A stretch of 64,000 nucleotides of DNA. Source: Hirsutella rhossiliensis. Its lineage: Eukaryota; Ascomycota; Sordariomycetes; Hypocreales; Ophiocordycipitaceae. Where the stretch lies: the NCBI RefSeq assembly GCF_020360975.1, contig NW_025408675.1, positions 682,001 through 746,000 of the forward strand, written 5' to 3'. Both the position numbers and the translations under genes were made by a program. The notes under the pieces are model-generated. The model had not been told where the DNA came from. It saw only the letters and a list, made by a program, of their open reading frames with translations, and ran no database searches. This document shows, piece after piece, positions 38,801 through 50,057 of the stretch. Positions within the stretch are counted from its first letter, which is position 1; each line of letters begins with the position of its first letter.

Positions 38801-40230
38801 GCGTCGCTAAACTTACCTAGGTACTTCTCTAGGGACTTATATATATAGCGGGTATTATCTATAAAACGGGTAAAGGCTAACGTAAGCGTCTTTATATTCT
38901 TAGCGACTATAGCTAGACTAGGGGCAGACTCGCCTAACGCGCCCTTACCCTTAGCGGCGGGGGCCTTCTAACTAGCGCGAATATAAGTTTTTAGAGTAAT
39001 ATAATAAAGGCGCTCCTATACCGAACCCTTAATAAAGGAAGGGCTATCGACCTTAGACTATACTTAATAAAAGGCACTAGCGGCCTCTTTACCTTTAAAG
39101 GTAATCTAAAACTTAGATTAGTACTAAACTTAGATTAGTACTAAACTTAGATAGTACTATAGCGGGAAGGGGTTACTTACTTAGTAATAAGACTAGTTAA
39201 AGTTAGCGTAAGCGATATACGCTTTAGCCTTTATAGCTATTAAAGTTAGTAAAAATACTAGAGGTAAGACCGACCTAAGATAAAGCTAGGATTAATATAT
39301 ATAAGATTAGTTTTAATAGCCGGCGAAAGACTTATAAGTAAGCTTACTAGTAAGACGCCCGATATATATAAAATATAGGATAGAGCGCTCCGATCCCGCT
39401 ACTATAGCGACTTTCTTATAAGGAGGGGGTTTTAAAGGAGGCGAGCCGCTATTACTTAAGTCGGCTTCCTAGTTAGATATTACGACGCGACGACGAGCGA
39501 ACTAGATACGGTATTAAGGAGACTAGAGTTATAGAAACGAGGTAGGCGAGGTAGTAGTTAGGCCTATAAAAGAGATAGATAATAAAGGGATAGGAAGAGG
39601 TATATATAGAACTAGGGGGGGGAGGGCAGGTATATATAGGCGCGAGCTAGGCGCGCGTAATTAGTAACTATAAGATAGAGGGTAAATATAGGCCGCTACG
39701 CCCCCGATTAGGAAATCGCGTAGCTAGATAGGAACCGATTTACGATTAGCGGAGCCGGCCGACCGAATTTTAATTAGCCGGCCCTACCTAGGAGCGACCT
39801 ATACTAGCGCCCGGCCCGGTAACTAGATATTACCTACCTTACTAACTAACGGACTAATAAGCTAACGTAACCGCGGCTACGCGGCTACGACGCGGGAGCT
39901 AGGGTAAATAGAGGCGCCCGTAAGTCGGGCCCCTAAAGAGAGACTATTGCCTATAACCCTAGGCCCGGGCTAGCGAGCCCGGGCCGCGGCCGCTCGGGAT
40001 AGTAACGGCTATAGCCTAAAAGGGCCCGCGCTAAGACGCGATTTCGCGGGAGGAGCCTATAGTAGCTAGCGTAAATTTCCTATATACTACTACTACGACC
40101 TTATTTAAGGCGGACCTATACTAAAAGAGGGGAGGGTTTTCCCTTAGGCACTTTAGTTTTTCCCTCCTATTTAATATTAAAGTTCTAGATACCTTTAGCT
40201 AAGTCCTTAGTATAATCTTAATAATAATAA
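32877..40230 (+). mobile_element. RIP-mutated Tad1-like LINE (7354 bp)
   Basis: Bounded by a 15-bp target duplication, tatatattaaacggg, at 32862-32876 and 40231-40245, with a (TAA)n tail at 40217-40230. ORF1 (about 33150-34560) carries CCHC-type knuckles near 33970-34160. ORF2 has the endonuclease motif VIVRDFNIYYPL (34820-34858; family form GDFNxHHPxW), the RT segment GVP-GSPLSPILF (~36340-36385) and a mutated catalytic FTDNT (~36445; family FADDT). It is GC-rich for RIPed DNA because CpG and CpC survive while CpA is gone. About 2.3 kb after ORF2 is not explained by a normal Tad1 layout and has an opposite-strand frame. Confidence 0.85.
37921..39600 (-). pseudogene. Opposite-strand reading frame inside the LINE, unknown function
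   Basis: On the minus strand one frame (codon tops at multiples of 3) runs from about 39600 to 37921. It is broken only by TAG/TAA, as expected where CAG, CAA and TGG have been RIP-mutated. Readable blocks include FARRRVVISN, SGSPPLKPPPYKKVAIVAGS, ALGESAPSLAIVAKNIKTL, a basic stretch KRKGKGKGKAAAASKALSKA (~38600) and a Gly/Ser/Tyr-rich C-terminal part. A short 17-bp tandem repeat at about 39112-39160 may disturb the frame. No family recognised. It could be a captured host gene, an extra LINE gene or a nested fragment. Confidence 0.4.
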
Positions 40231-41215
40231 TATATATTAAACGGGTTGCCGGTTATCGTATAATCGGGAATCGAAGGAATAGAGCTAGCTTAGAATACTA
40301 GCTAAGACCTCTTAAGAATACTAGTACGACTAACCTCCTCTAAATATAAATATTAGTAGAACTAAGATACTTTTAGATTTACTTAAGATATTACGAATTC
40401 CTGTCTTAGGGCTATACGGTAGCTAAATCTAGTTCTAAGAGTTCTTCCGTTTAGCTATAATTATCTATATAAGATAGTATGTCTACTAGTAGATAGATAG
40501 ATTATTAACTTTAATCTTCTTCATATACTAATATACTACTAATAAATTCCGTTGAAAATCCACCATACTCCTTCTTCCCCTATTACGTAGTCTTATATAA
40601 TTCCTTAATTTCTAAAATTCCGCTTACTTATATACCTTAAGACCGGATAACCTCTTAAGGTATATAAGTAAAAGAATTTAGGAAATTAAGGAATTATATA
40701 AGACTACGTAATGAGGGAAGGAGTATAAGGTAGGATTTTAACGGAATTTATTAGTAGTATATTAGTATATAGAAGAGGTATTAAAGTTAATAATCCTTTA
40801 TCTATTTACTAGCGGATATACTATCTTATATAGATAATTATAGCTAAACGGAAGAACCTTTTGGGACTAGATTTAAGCTGCCGTATAGCCCTAAAACTAG
40901 GGAATTCCTTAATATCTTAAGTAAATCTAAAAGTATCTTAGTTCTACTAATATTTATATTTAGAGGAGGTTAATCGTACCGGTATTCTTAAGAGGTCTTA
41001 GCTAGTATTTTAAGCTAGCTCTATTCCTTCGATTCCTAATTATACGATAACTAGTAACCCGTTTAATATATAATAATATATAAAATAACGAGCGATTCTT
41101 ACTCTATAAGATAAGATTTTATCTATAATTAATATACTATATATTAGCTTATATAATTAGGAGAGTATATTATAGCTACTTTATTTATAGTAGGAACACC
41201 GTTCCTTATAGTACC

Positions 41216-41257
41216 TAAGTACTTTATTAGCCTATACCTCTTAATAGCGCTCTTATA
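41216..41257 (-). repeat. 3' LTR of Gypsy copy B, proximal part
   Basis: 42 bp ending cgctcttata on the plus strand, next to the purine-tract equivalent attatctccctt. Together with 32509-32723 it restores the 257-bp length. Confidence 0.85.
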
Positions 41258-41638
41258 ATTATCTCCCTTCTTATATAGACGTCTTAGCTATATCTTTAAT
41301 ATATATTACTTTCGCTACGCTATATATATTCGGTTAAGAAAAGAGGTAGTTTTAGTTATATATCGCGTATATACGCCTATATAAGTATATATTAGTCTAC
41401 GCTCTATAATATTAATAGTTATTATACTAGCGGTTACCGCTAAATAACTATTATAGTATCGCCTATATATCGGCCGCGTAACTATAATATAAAGAGTATA
41501 TATATATATCTCTTACTTCTTCTATTTTCTTTTCTTCTTTAACTCTTCCGCTTATAATTACTATAAAGTTTTATACCTTTTTTTATTAATCCCTTATACC
41601 CTTTTTTATTACTTTTTATCGACGATTTATTAATAATA

Positions 41639-43215
41639 ATACCTTTTACGCTAAAAAAGATAAAGAACTATAACGCCGATTTCCTATACTATATATAGGA
41701 GTAAGTAGCGGCGGGTTCGCCCTTAAAGTATAAGCGATCGGCCTAAAAGTTTTATAGCGACGCTAGTTCCCCTTTAGTAAAGAAAGCTAGGAAAGGTATA
41801 AGGGAATCTTAGTCTTAAGAGACTTCTAGTCTAAGACCTAACGTTAGTAAAGGTTATACCCTTATTACCCCGCTAAATACCTTAACTCTAACTATTAATA
41901 AGCTTACTTTTATAGGCTAGGAAACTTATAAGTCTATTACCTTTATTAGCGATATTAATACTAGTAAGGAGATCGTGCTTAGGCGCTTTTAAGTAAGTAC
42001 CGATAACCTAGCTACTTTATCTTAATAGGGCGGCTCTAACTAATAAGAGGTCGTTGCTTAGGCTACTCCTTAGAATAAGTAGGCTAATATTAACGATAAG
42101 GCCTAGCTAAACGAGGGCTAAAACGATCTTAATACCTAGCTAAATAAGGGCTAAGATAATAATAATAGTAATAATAAAGATAGCCGCGATCTAACTCCTC
42201 TTACTAATAAACCTAAGAACGGCGGTACTAAAGATAAGGGCACCTAGGTAGCGGTATAAGGCGGTCGCGCTCCTATAAAAAAGTATACTTAATCTAAGGC
42301 TAAAGCCCGCTTAGTTAAGGCCTATAAGGTTATTTCTTATAAGCTCTAGTATATATATTATTTTAGGACGGTCGTTAAGGAGTATAATATAACCGAGCCT
42401 AAACCTATTAAGGTGCTCTTAATTAGCTATATTTTCTTAGGGGTTTCCTTAACGCGCTATAAGTAGTATTATAGATATACCGCGACTTATAATTAAGTAA
42501 GTTTCCCCTTAACTTTAAATATTATAATTAATAAGCTAATCTTTCTTAAGGCTACTACTCTTATATTTAGTAACTAAGCTAATATAGTCGCTATTATTAA
42601 GTACCTATATAAGCTTAATAAGCTAAAGACCGGTAATAAGGATACTAAAGACGATAGCTTAGACGTAGGCATACTTATTTTTAAGGAGGCTAATTAGCGC
42701 TATCTTACTATTATAGTATAGTATTTAGCTAAGGCTTTCGACGCCGCTAAGATAGCTTATTATAAGTCCTTTAAGACTATAAGTATATAAAAGTTAACTA
42801 TCGTAAGTTTTATCCGACCCTTTTATTAGCGACCGCTTAACGATATATTAGGTTAAGTATACCGACTACTATATACTAATTAATAAGCGCCGCGAGCTTA
42901 TTATTTACCTTAACCCCGCGCCCTTATTCGATATCGCCTATATAAGCCTAGAGTACTAGGCCTAGGAATCTTAGTTAAAACTCTACTTTATCGATAGCGA
43001 TATAGTCTATACTTTATAGTAATATACCTTACTATTTACTAAGGCTAAGGTAAGTATTATACTAATAGAGATAGGTCTTAATATAAAGGATAAAGAAGGA
43101 GTAAAGGATAGGGTAGTTTTAGTATTTCTAGAAGTATTCGATATAGTAAAGGGGGCGCCTTAATTAGTTTCCGCTATACTAGTAAAGAAAAAAAGTAGTT
43201 AAAAGTAATAGATAG
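41639..43215 (+). pseudogene. Antisense reading frame in the 3' part of the Gypsy family (copy B)
   Basis: Copy B runs on the minus strand, but between its integrase and 3' LTR the plus strand has a long frame. It starts at a mutated ATG (ata, 41639-41641; MPFTLKK-like) after a pyrimidine-rich leader (41500-41560). Stops in the first 900 bp are all TAG/TAA. Readable parts are VAAGSPLKYKRSA, ETSSLRPNVSKGYTL, ISDINTSKEIVLRRF, a Gln/Asn-rich internal repeat (~42110-42180), LTNKPKNGG, KAYKVISYKL and IKVLLISYIFLGVSLTRYK. After a possible break near 42830 it resumes as DKEGVKDRVVLVFLEVFDIV (~43090). Copy A has the same module, split at 49440-48814, 32503-32331 and 26140-25370. Function unknown. Confidence 0.5.
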
Positions 43216-46200
43216 GTCTTATCTTTCTTTTATTTAGCTATAACTATCCTTCTCTCCTTTATTATTAAGGCCTTAGTAAAGTTATAGTTTAGTTTTATTT
43301 TCCTTAATAATATTTAATAAGTAGTATAAATAGTTTTTCCTATTCTCTTATTTTACTATTTTATATATAGTTATAAGATATTTAAGTATACTAATACGTT
43401 AATAAGTTTATAGTAATTTAGTAAGGATTCGTTACTAATTTAATAGCGTCTCCTTACGCTAATAGGTTTCCTTACCTTACTTAGTCTTATGCCTCTTTTT
43501 CCTAGTTAAGTAAGTAGTATATTCTTTAATAAGGTCTTAGCTATTTATTATATCTTTAATATCGACCTATTAGTTATACTTAGCTAGCTATCCTTTTTAT
43601 TTAATAAGGAAAAAGGTATTACCCTTAGATCTTTTTTAGTCTTTAATTTCTTAGACTTTCTATTTACTTTTATTATCCTTTAAGTTTAGTATTAATAAGG
43701 TTTCGCTATCTTTATAGGTACCTTCGCGCTCCTTTTAAGGCTCTAAGAGACTAATATAGAAAATATTATAGAGGTATAAGTACTTCTTAGGGAGTATAAG
43801 ATAATATACTTACTTTCTAATAGCTTATAAGACCTAAAATAGTCTAATATACTTAGGTAAGAGTTTTCTTTTTTCGTCCTTAAAGTATAAGTTCTTTATC
43901 TATAATACTATAAGGTCTCTTACTTTTAGTATAAGTAGTTAGTACCTTAAATCGTAGTATTTCGCTTATAATTTAATAGCCTTTCCTTAGTATTCCTTAA
44001 GCTTTTTTTATAGCTCTTATAGCTTAGTAACTCTTACTCTTACTTTAGGTACCCCCCTTTAAATAATATCGTCCTTAGTATTAATATAAAAGTTTAGTTA
44101 GTAACCTATTAACGCTTTATTAAGTAATAACCTAGTTATTACGTTCTTTATATTATTATATATAAATTAAGTAATATATAAAAGTAACGCTTAGTTAGTT
44201 TATTCTAAGTTAGTAAAGTATCTTAAGTAGTACTATATAGCTTAGTTTATTTATTCTATTTACTTATTAGTTTATAGGTAAAATACTATTAATAGCCTAT
44301 GTTTTACTTATAAGATAAAATAAAGATTTAACTAGAACTTACTTATAAATAAGGACCCTCTATCTAAGATAATACCTTTTAGAGGTTTATATATTAATAT
44401 AACTTAGTAATAGAATAATTCTACTAGCTTTAAGGCTATTATTATCTTAGAGATAGGAAAGAAAAGGTAATACTTAGTATATTAGTCTACGATTACTAAG
44501 ATTATATTAATATCTCGTTTATTATACTATACTTTAGGTAGACTTATAGTAAAGTCTATTAATAATTCTTCCTATAGTTATATAGGATATAGTAACGATT
44601 ATATAGTACTATAAGGGCGATACCTCTTAAATACTATACCTTAATATATTAGGTATAACTAAATATATTTATTTATATCTTTTATTATTTTATCTTAATA
44701 AAAGTTCCTTACTAATAGTTTACTAGTATATTAAGAGCTAAAGTATCCTATTAATAGATCGTTATAAAAGAGCTATATTAGCTCTTACTATAAGGCTACT
44801 TTTAAAGGTACTATAATACGACCCTTTTATAGTAGTAGTCTATCTAAGCGTACTAACTAAAAACCCTTCCCTTTTAAGAAGTCTTTAGTTTCCTTTAGCC
44901 TACTAATCGCTATATTAACCGACTAAGTACGTTTTAGTAACTCTAATAACGGTTCTAAAACTTCTACTATATAAACCTTTATATAGTAGGCCGCTTTTTT
45001 AGCGGTCTTCCTTAAGAATAACTATTTATAACTAGCTCTTTCTTTAGCTTAATTAGCTAATTATTTAGGTCTTACGCTTAAATTATTATAGTTTTACTAT
45101 AAATAAGCTTATATATTTTCCTTATATAAAAGCACTTTACTATACTTATATTAACTTAAGGTTAAGTATCTCTTTACTTATAAAAACGCCTTATTATTTC
45201 TCTATATAAATATAGTATTAATAGTAGCTAGCTTTACTTATAGCTTTAGTAATAGTTCTATAAATAGGGGCTTCTTACCCTTATATCTAAGTATTCTTAA
45301 TAGCGCGTTTACTAGGTTTAATTTACCTATATAATACTTAATTATAAAGTTAAATAATACTAAATATATATACTATCTTACTTACCTCCTATTTAAAGAG
45401 GTCTAGTATATAAACGTTTAAAGGTTATAATAGTTTAATAATACCTTTACTTTATATACTACCCCTTTAACGTAATATCGCTAGTATTTAAATAACTTAA
45501 CGATAGTAAATAGTTCTTAGTTTAAAATACTATAATTAAGTTCGGCTCTAGTAAACTTCCTTAATTAAAATACGATTAAATAATAACGTTCTTTATTATT
45601 AAGTTAAGAGATAATCTTTACTATCGCGAATTACGATATATTTATTTCGATATAAATATATCTTTCTAGATTATAATATTAAAGGAGTAAGGCTCCTTAA
45701 AAAGTATCCTTAAGAGCTTAAAACGCTACCCTTTTAATAAGGTTTAGCTCTATACTCCTTAGCTTTTTCTTATTCTTACTCCCCTTTAATAATATAGTTA
45801 AGGGCGCTATAACTCCTAAGTACCTATATATAAATCGTTAGTAAAAATTATAGAACTTAAGGAAAACCTAAATATTATAGTAAGTTATAGGTTTAGGCTA
45901 TTAAGCTATTACCTTTACTTATTAAAGGTCTATTAATACCTTATTAATAGATAATATAAACTTAAGGAACTTAACTAACTATTAATAAAAGATATACTTC
46001 GATAGTTTTATATAAAGCTCTATAGCCCTTAGCCTTTCTATTACTTATCTTAAGTATTTAGTATATTCTTTTCTTATTTTAAAGTATATAAGGATATTAT
46101 TAAGGTAAACTATATAGATTATATCTATAAGCCCTTTAAGCGCTTAATAGATATAGCTTTAAAATATAGCTAGTACGTTAGTAAGTTTAAAGGGTATTAC

Positions 46201-48551
46201 TAGGTATTCGAAATATCTATAACGCGTTTAAAAAGCAGTCTTTTATTTATCTCCTTCTTAAATTTAAATATATTAATACGTATTCTATATATTAATCTTA
46301 GAAAAATACTTAGCTCCTTAATAGCAGTTAATAATCTTTAAAATAAAGGGTAAAAGGTACCGATTCTTTTATATAACTTAATTAAGTTCTTAATAGTCTA
46401 TATATAGCTATAAGGTATTATCCTTTTTTAAAATAAAAAGGATAAGCGCCCTAGCTAGGCTCTTTAACTCCTAGATTATTTTCCTTTTTATTACGTCTTA
46501 AATCTAGTTACGTAATACTTAGAGTTCCTTTTATAATAAAGGGTAAATCGGTCTATAAGGAGGTTCTATATTAAGGATTAAATTAATTAAGTAATTTATT
46601 CCTTTTCTAGCTAGTAATAAATTAGATTTATTAGCTAAGAAGGTATCTTTAAACCGGTAGAAAGTTAGTAGGATTTTAGCTTATTCTTCTTATAAAATCC
46701 CTTTATCTTTATCTTTATTTAATAGCGGGATTAGCTTAGGATTAAGCGCTATTATATATACCCTTACCTTATTCCTATATTCTTAAAGGAATCTATAAGG
46801 ATTCTATAAGGTTTCGCTACTTAGTTAATACTTAAACTACTACTATCGTTTCTATAAGATAATATAGATACGTTTATCCTTTAAGGTAGTAACTAATAAA
46901 AGGATTAGTACTTAATTATTTAGCGTTAACTTATCGGTATTAATATAGAAATAAGTAATTATCTTTTTAATACCCTTTATATTTATTATTTAAAGTAATA
47001 CTAACTATACTTTATACTTTCTTACCTTATTATTATTAAGCCTTAATAACTTAGGGTATAATAGCGCTACTTATAGTAATCCTTACTATTAAGTAAAGTA
47101 TATATCTATAAGGTTAATAGTATTATAAGTATCTAGGTATATAAGGACTTTAATAGGGTTTCGCCTTAATATTATTATAAGAGTTTCTAGTAATTATCCT
47201 ATAAGTATTAAGTTTACTAAGGGAAAGGCGTTTACCTTAATATCTTACTTTTTCCTTATTTTATAATATTAAGTTTAAGAGTCTTTACTAAGGTTTCTAC
47301 CTTTAAAGAATTAATATATTCTATAAATAGGTATCCTAGCTTATTATATTAAAAATATATAATTCCTAATTAAGTAAAAGATCCTCTTCCTCGATAATAT
47401 CCCTTAGTTTAGCCCTTAGTAAGTATATCGCTAGCTTATTAGTTATTAGTTAAATCGGTAGTATTTCCTTAATAATTTAGCCTAGCTTATCGACCTCTTT
47501 AATTCCTTCCTTTATATATACTACCTTAAGGTATAGTACTACTTTTATTCTTAATGCCTTTAAGGGTAAAAGTAGTATTAATATATTACTTTTTATTAAT
47601 AGTAGTATCTTAATATTATTAAGTAACTTATATAAGCTCTTCCTATTAATAAGTATAAATAGGTATTAAATAAAGGTTAATTTAGTCTCGAAGTTATAGC
47701 TCTAGCTTAATAAAAAATATAAGAGTATATACCTTTTTCGATAAGCGTTTAAAATACCTCTCTAAGGAGTTAAAGTATAAGCTAAACTCTAGGGGGGACT
47801 AGCTTTCTCGTTAGTAAGCCTTCTTTAATTATATCGCTAATAGTATCTCCTTATTTATAATATCCTTAATTAAGATAAGTATTTATTCCTTAAAGTATAC
47901 TTAATCTATACTATATTTAGTTCGGTTAATTAGCGTCTATTCTTTAAGGTATTAGCGCTATCTCGCTTTATAATCGCTATATATATAATCTACTATATAG
48001 AGGATTTTTATTTTATTGCGACGAAAGCGTTTAAGCGCTACCTTAAAGGCGTCCTTTAGATTATAAGTTTAGTCTAGATATTTCTATATATTAATAGGTT
48101 AAGATAATTAAGCGATATTTTTAATCTTAACCTCGCTACCGCGACTACTATCTAATTTAAGGGAGTAAGACTATCGACGCTTTCTTAAATAGATAGCGAT
48201 AGCGCTAATACGTTTAGTAATTTCCTCCTTTAATTATATAATACGGTCTTATAAGTATTTCGTCTCCTTTAGCTCTTTAATATACGCTTATAAAGCTATA
48301 AGCTTTTCTTTATAAGTTAATAGTCTTACGCTTATAGGTAGCGATATCTTTAATATAGTTAGAATATCGTTTATAATAAGGGTCTATTTTAAGGATATAT
48401 CTTCTAGTTCTTTATCTCTTAAGTAAATACTTAATATATATAATAAAGAGGCCTCGATTAATTAACTACTATATTATACTATAGGAGCGTTATATAGTCT
48501 TCTTTAAGTAGCTATCTTTATTAAGTAACTAAAAAAAGAAGCTTTAGAAAT

Positions 48552-48808
48552 TATAAAGGAATATATATTATAGTATAATTAGTTAGGTAATAAAGATAGC
48601 TAGAAGTACTATACTATATATATTATATTTTCCTTATTATAAGACTAAAGCTTATAAGAAAAGGGATTTTTCCTCTTTATTTAAAGTAGTAAGTAGTCTA
48701 TAATATATAAGTAAGGTAGGCACGATTCCCTACTAATACCCTACTAATATATTAGTACTATATACTTAAGTGCTTTATTAGCCTATACCTCTTAGTAGCG
48801 CTCTTATA
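48552..48808 (-). repeat. 5' LTR of Gypsy copy B
   Basis: 257 bp, reverse complement of the copy A LTRs, bordered by ggtgc at 48809. Confidence 0.87.
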
Positions 48809-49795
48809 GGTGCCCTTATTTCTAGTACCGCCGTTCTTAGGTTTATTAGTAAGAGAAGTTAGATCGCGGCTATCTCTATTATTACTATTATTATTATCTT
48901 AGCCCTTATTTAGCTAGGTATTAAGATAGTCTTAGCCCTTATTTAGCTAGGCCTTATCGTTAATATCGGCCTATTTATTCTAAGAAGCGGCCTAAGCGAT
49001 AATCTCTTATTAGCTAAAGCCGCCCTATTAAGATAAAGTAGCTAAGTTATTAGTACTTACTTAGGAGCGCCTAAGTATAATCTCCTCGCTAGTATTAATA
49101 TCGCTAATAAGAGTAATAGACTTATAAGTTTCCTAGCCTATAGAGGTAAGCTTATTAGTAATTAAAGTTAAGGTATTTAGTAGGGTAACTAAGGCATAAC
49201 CCTCACTAATGTTAGGTCCTAGACTAAAAGTCTCTTAAGACTAAGATTCCCCTATACCTTTCTTAGCTTTCTTTACTAAGAGGGAACTAGTATTACTATA
49301 AGACTTTTAGGCTAATCGTTTATACTTCGAGGGCGAACCCGCCGCTACCTACTCCTATATATAGCGTAGGAAATCGGTATTATAGTTCTTTATCTTCTTT
49401 AATATAAAAGGTATTATTATTAATAAATCGTTAATAAAAAGTAATATAAAAAGGTATAAAGGATTAATAAAAAAAGGCGTAAAACTCTATAGTAATTATA
49501 AGTAAAAGAGTTAAAGAAGAAAAGAAAATAGAAAAAGTAAGAGATATATATATACGCTCTTTATATTATAGTTATATAGCTAATATATAAGCGATACTAT
49601 AACGGTTACTTAGTAGTAACCGCTAGTATAATAACTATTAACGTTATAGAGCATAGACTAATATATACTTATATAGGCGTATACGTATAATATATAACTA
49701 AAACTACCTCTTTTCTTAACTAAATATATATAGTATAGCGAAAGTAATATATATTAAAGATATAGCTAAGATATCTATATAAGAAGGGAAATAAT

Positions 49796-50052
49796 TATAA
49801 GAGCGCTATTAAGAGGTATAGGCTAATAAAGTACTTAGGTATATAGTACTAATATATTAGTAGGGTATTAGTAGGGAATTATACCTACCCCGCTTATATA
49901 TTATAGACCTTTCGCTACTCTAACTAAAGATAAGAAATCCCTCTTTTAGTAAGCTTTAGTCTTATAATAAGGAGAATATAATATATATAGCGTAGTACCT
50001 CTAGCTATCTCTACTACCTAACTAATCGTACCGTAATATATATTCCCTTATA
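49796..50052 (+). repeat. 3' LTR of Gypsy copy A
   Basis: 257 bp, same orientation as 14041-14297. It is preceded by the purine-rich agaagggaaataat and followed by the duplication tactc (50053-50057). Confidence 0.88.
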
Positions 50053-50057
50053 TACTC

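Larger units (their letters stand above)
32724..41210. mobile_element. Palindromic pair of Copia LTRs inserted as one unit (split by a LINE)
   Basis: A forward Copia LTR (32724-32876 plus 40246-40642, 550 bp) and an inverted copy (40653-41210, 558 bp) face each other across the 10-bp spacer ccggataacc. The whole unit is flanked by gtacc at 32719-32723 and 41211-41215. The LTRs are the same family as 16799-17366. The reverse complement of the spacer, ggttatccgg, resembles the start of that element's interior (ggttat at 17367-17372). No gag or pol remains. One duplication around an inverted LTR pair implies that a single palindromic molecule integrated, or that two nested insertions later lost their interiors. 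Confidence 0.8.
32509..48808 (-). mobile_element. Gypsy LTR retrotransposon copy B, inverted, nested in copy A
   Basis: Same family as copy A in the opposite orientation. The 5' LTR is 48552-48808 (257 bp). The 3' LTR is split into 32509-32723 and 41216-41257 (257 bp after removing one TSD). The target duplication is GGTGC at 48809-48813 and its mutated form ggtat at 32504-32508. The uninterrupted site is present in B's own copy near 42240. Subtracting the nested 32724-41210 insert and one TSD leaves 7808 bp, one base from copy A. Gag lies at about 46900-48500 and pol at about 43300-46900, both minus and full of TAG/TAA. Confidence 0.87.
14041..50052 (+). mobile_element. Gypsy LTR retrotransposon copy A, RIP-mutated, host of all nested elements
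   Basis: Matching 257-bp LTRs at 14041-14297 and 49796-50052 (termini tataagag...cccttata, i.e. mutated TG...CA) are flanked by the duplication TACTC at 14036-14040 and 50053-50057. The internal order is gag, then RT, then integrase. RT-like text at about 16540-16770 has the FSK-I/KGDKxKTAF and LVMPL frames. Integrase-like text at about 24050-24240 reads VIDxYTKYY and KGIILDKGSLFISKF. Pol is interrupted only by TAG/TAA. Removing the three direct insertions (16799-22503, 26146-32330, 32509-48808, each with one 5-bp TSD) leaves 7807 bp. RT before integrase fits Gypsy. Confidence 0.88.

Noticed and set aside
32509..48808. Reading the opposite LTRs at 14041 and 32509 as terminal inverted repeats of a DIRS or DNA transposon
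   Set aside because: Matching TSDs and lengths show they belong to two different, oppositely oriented Gypsy copies.
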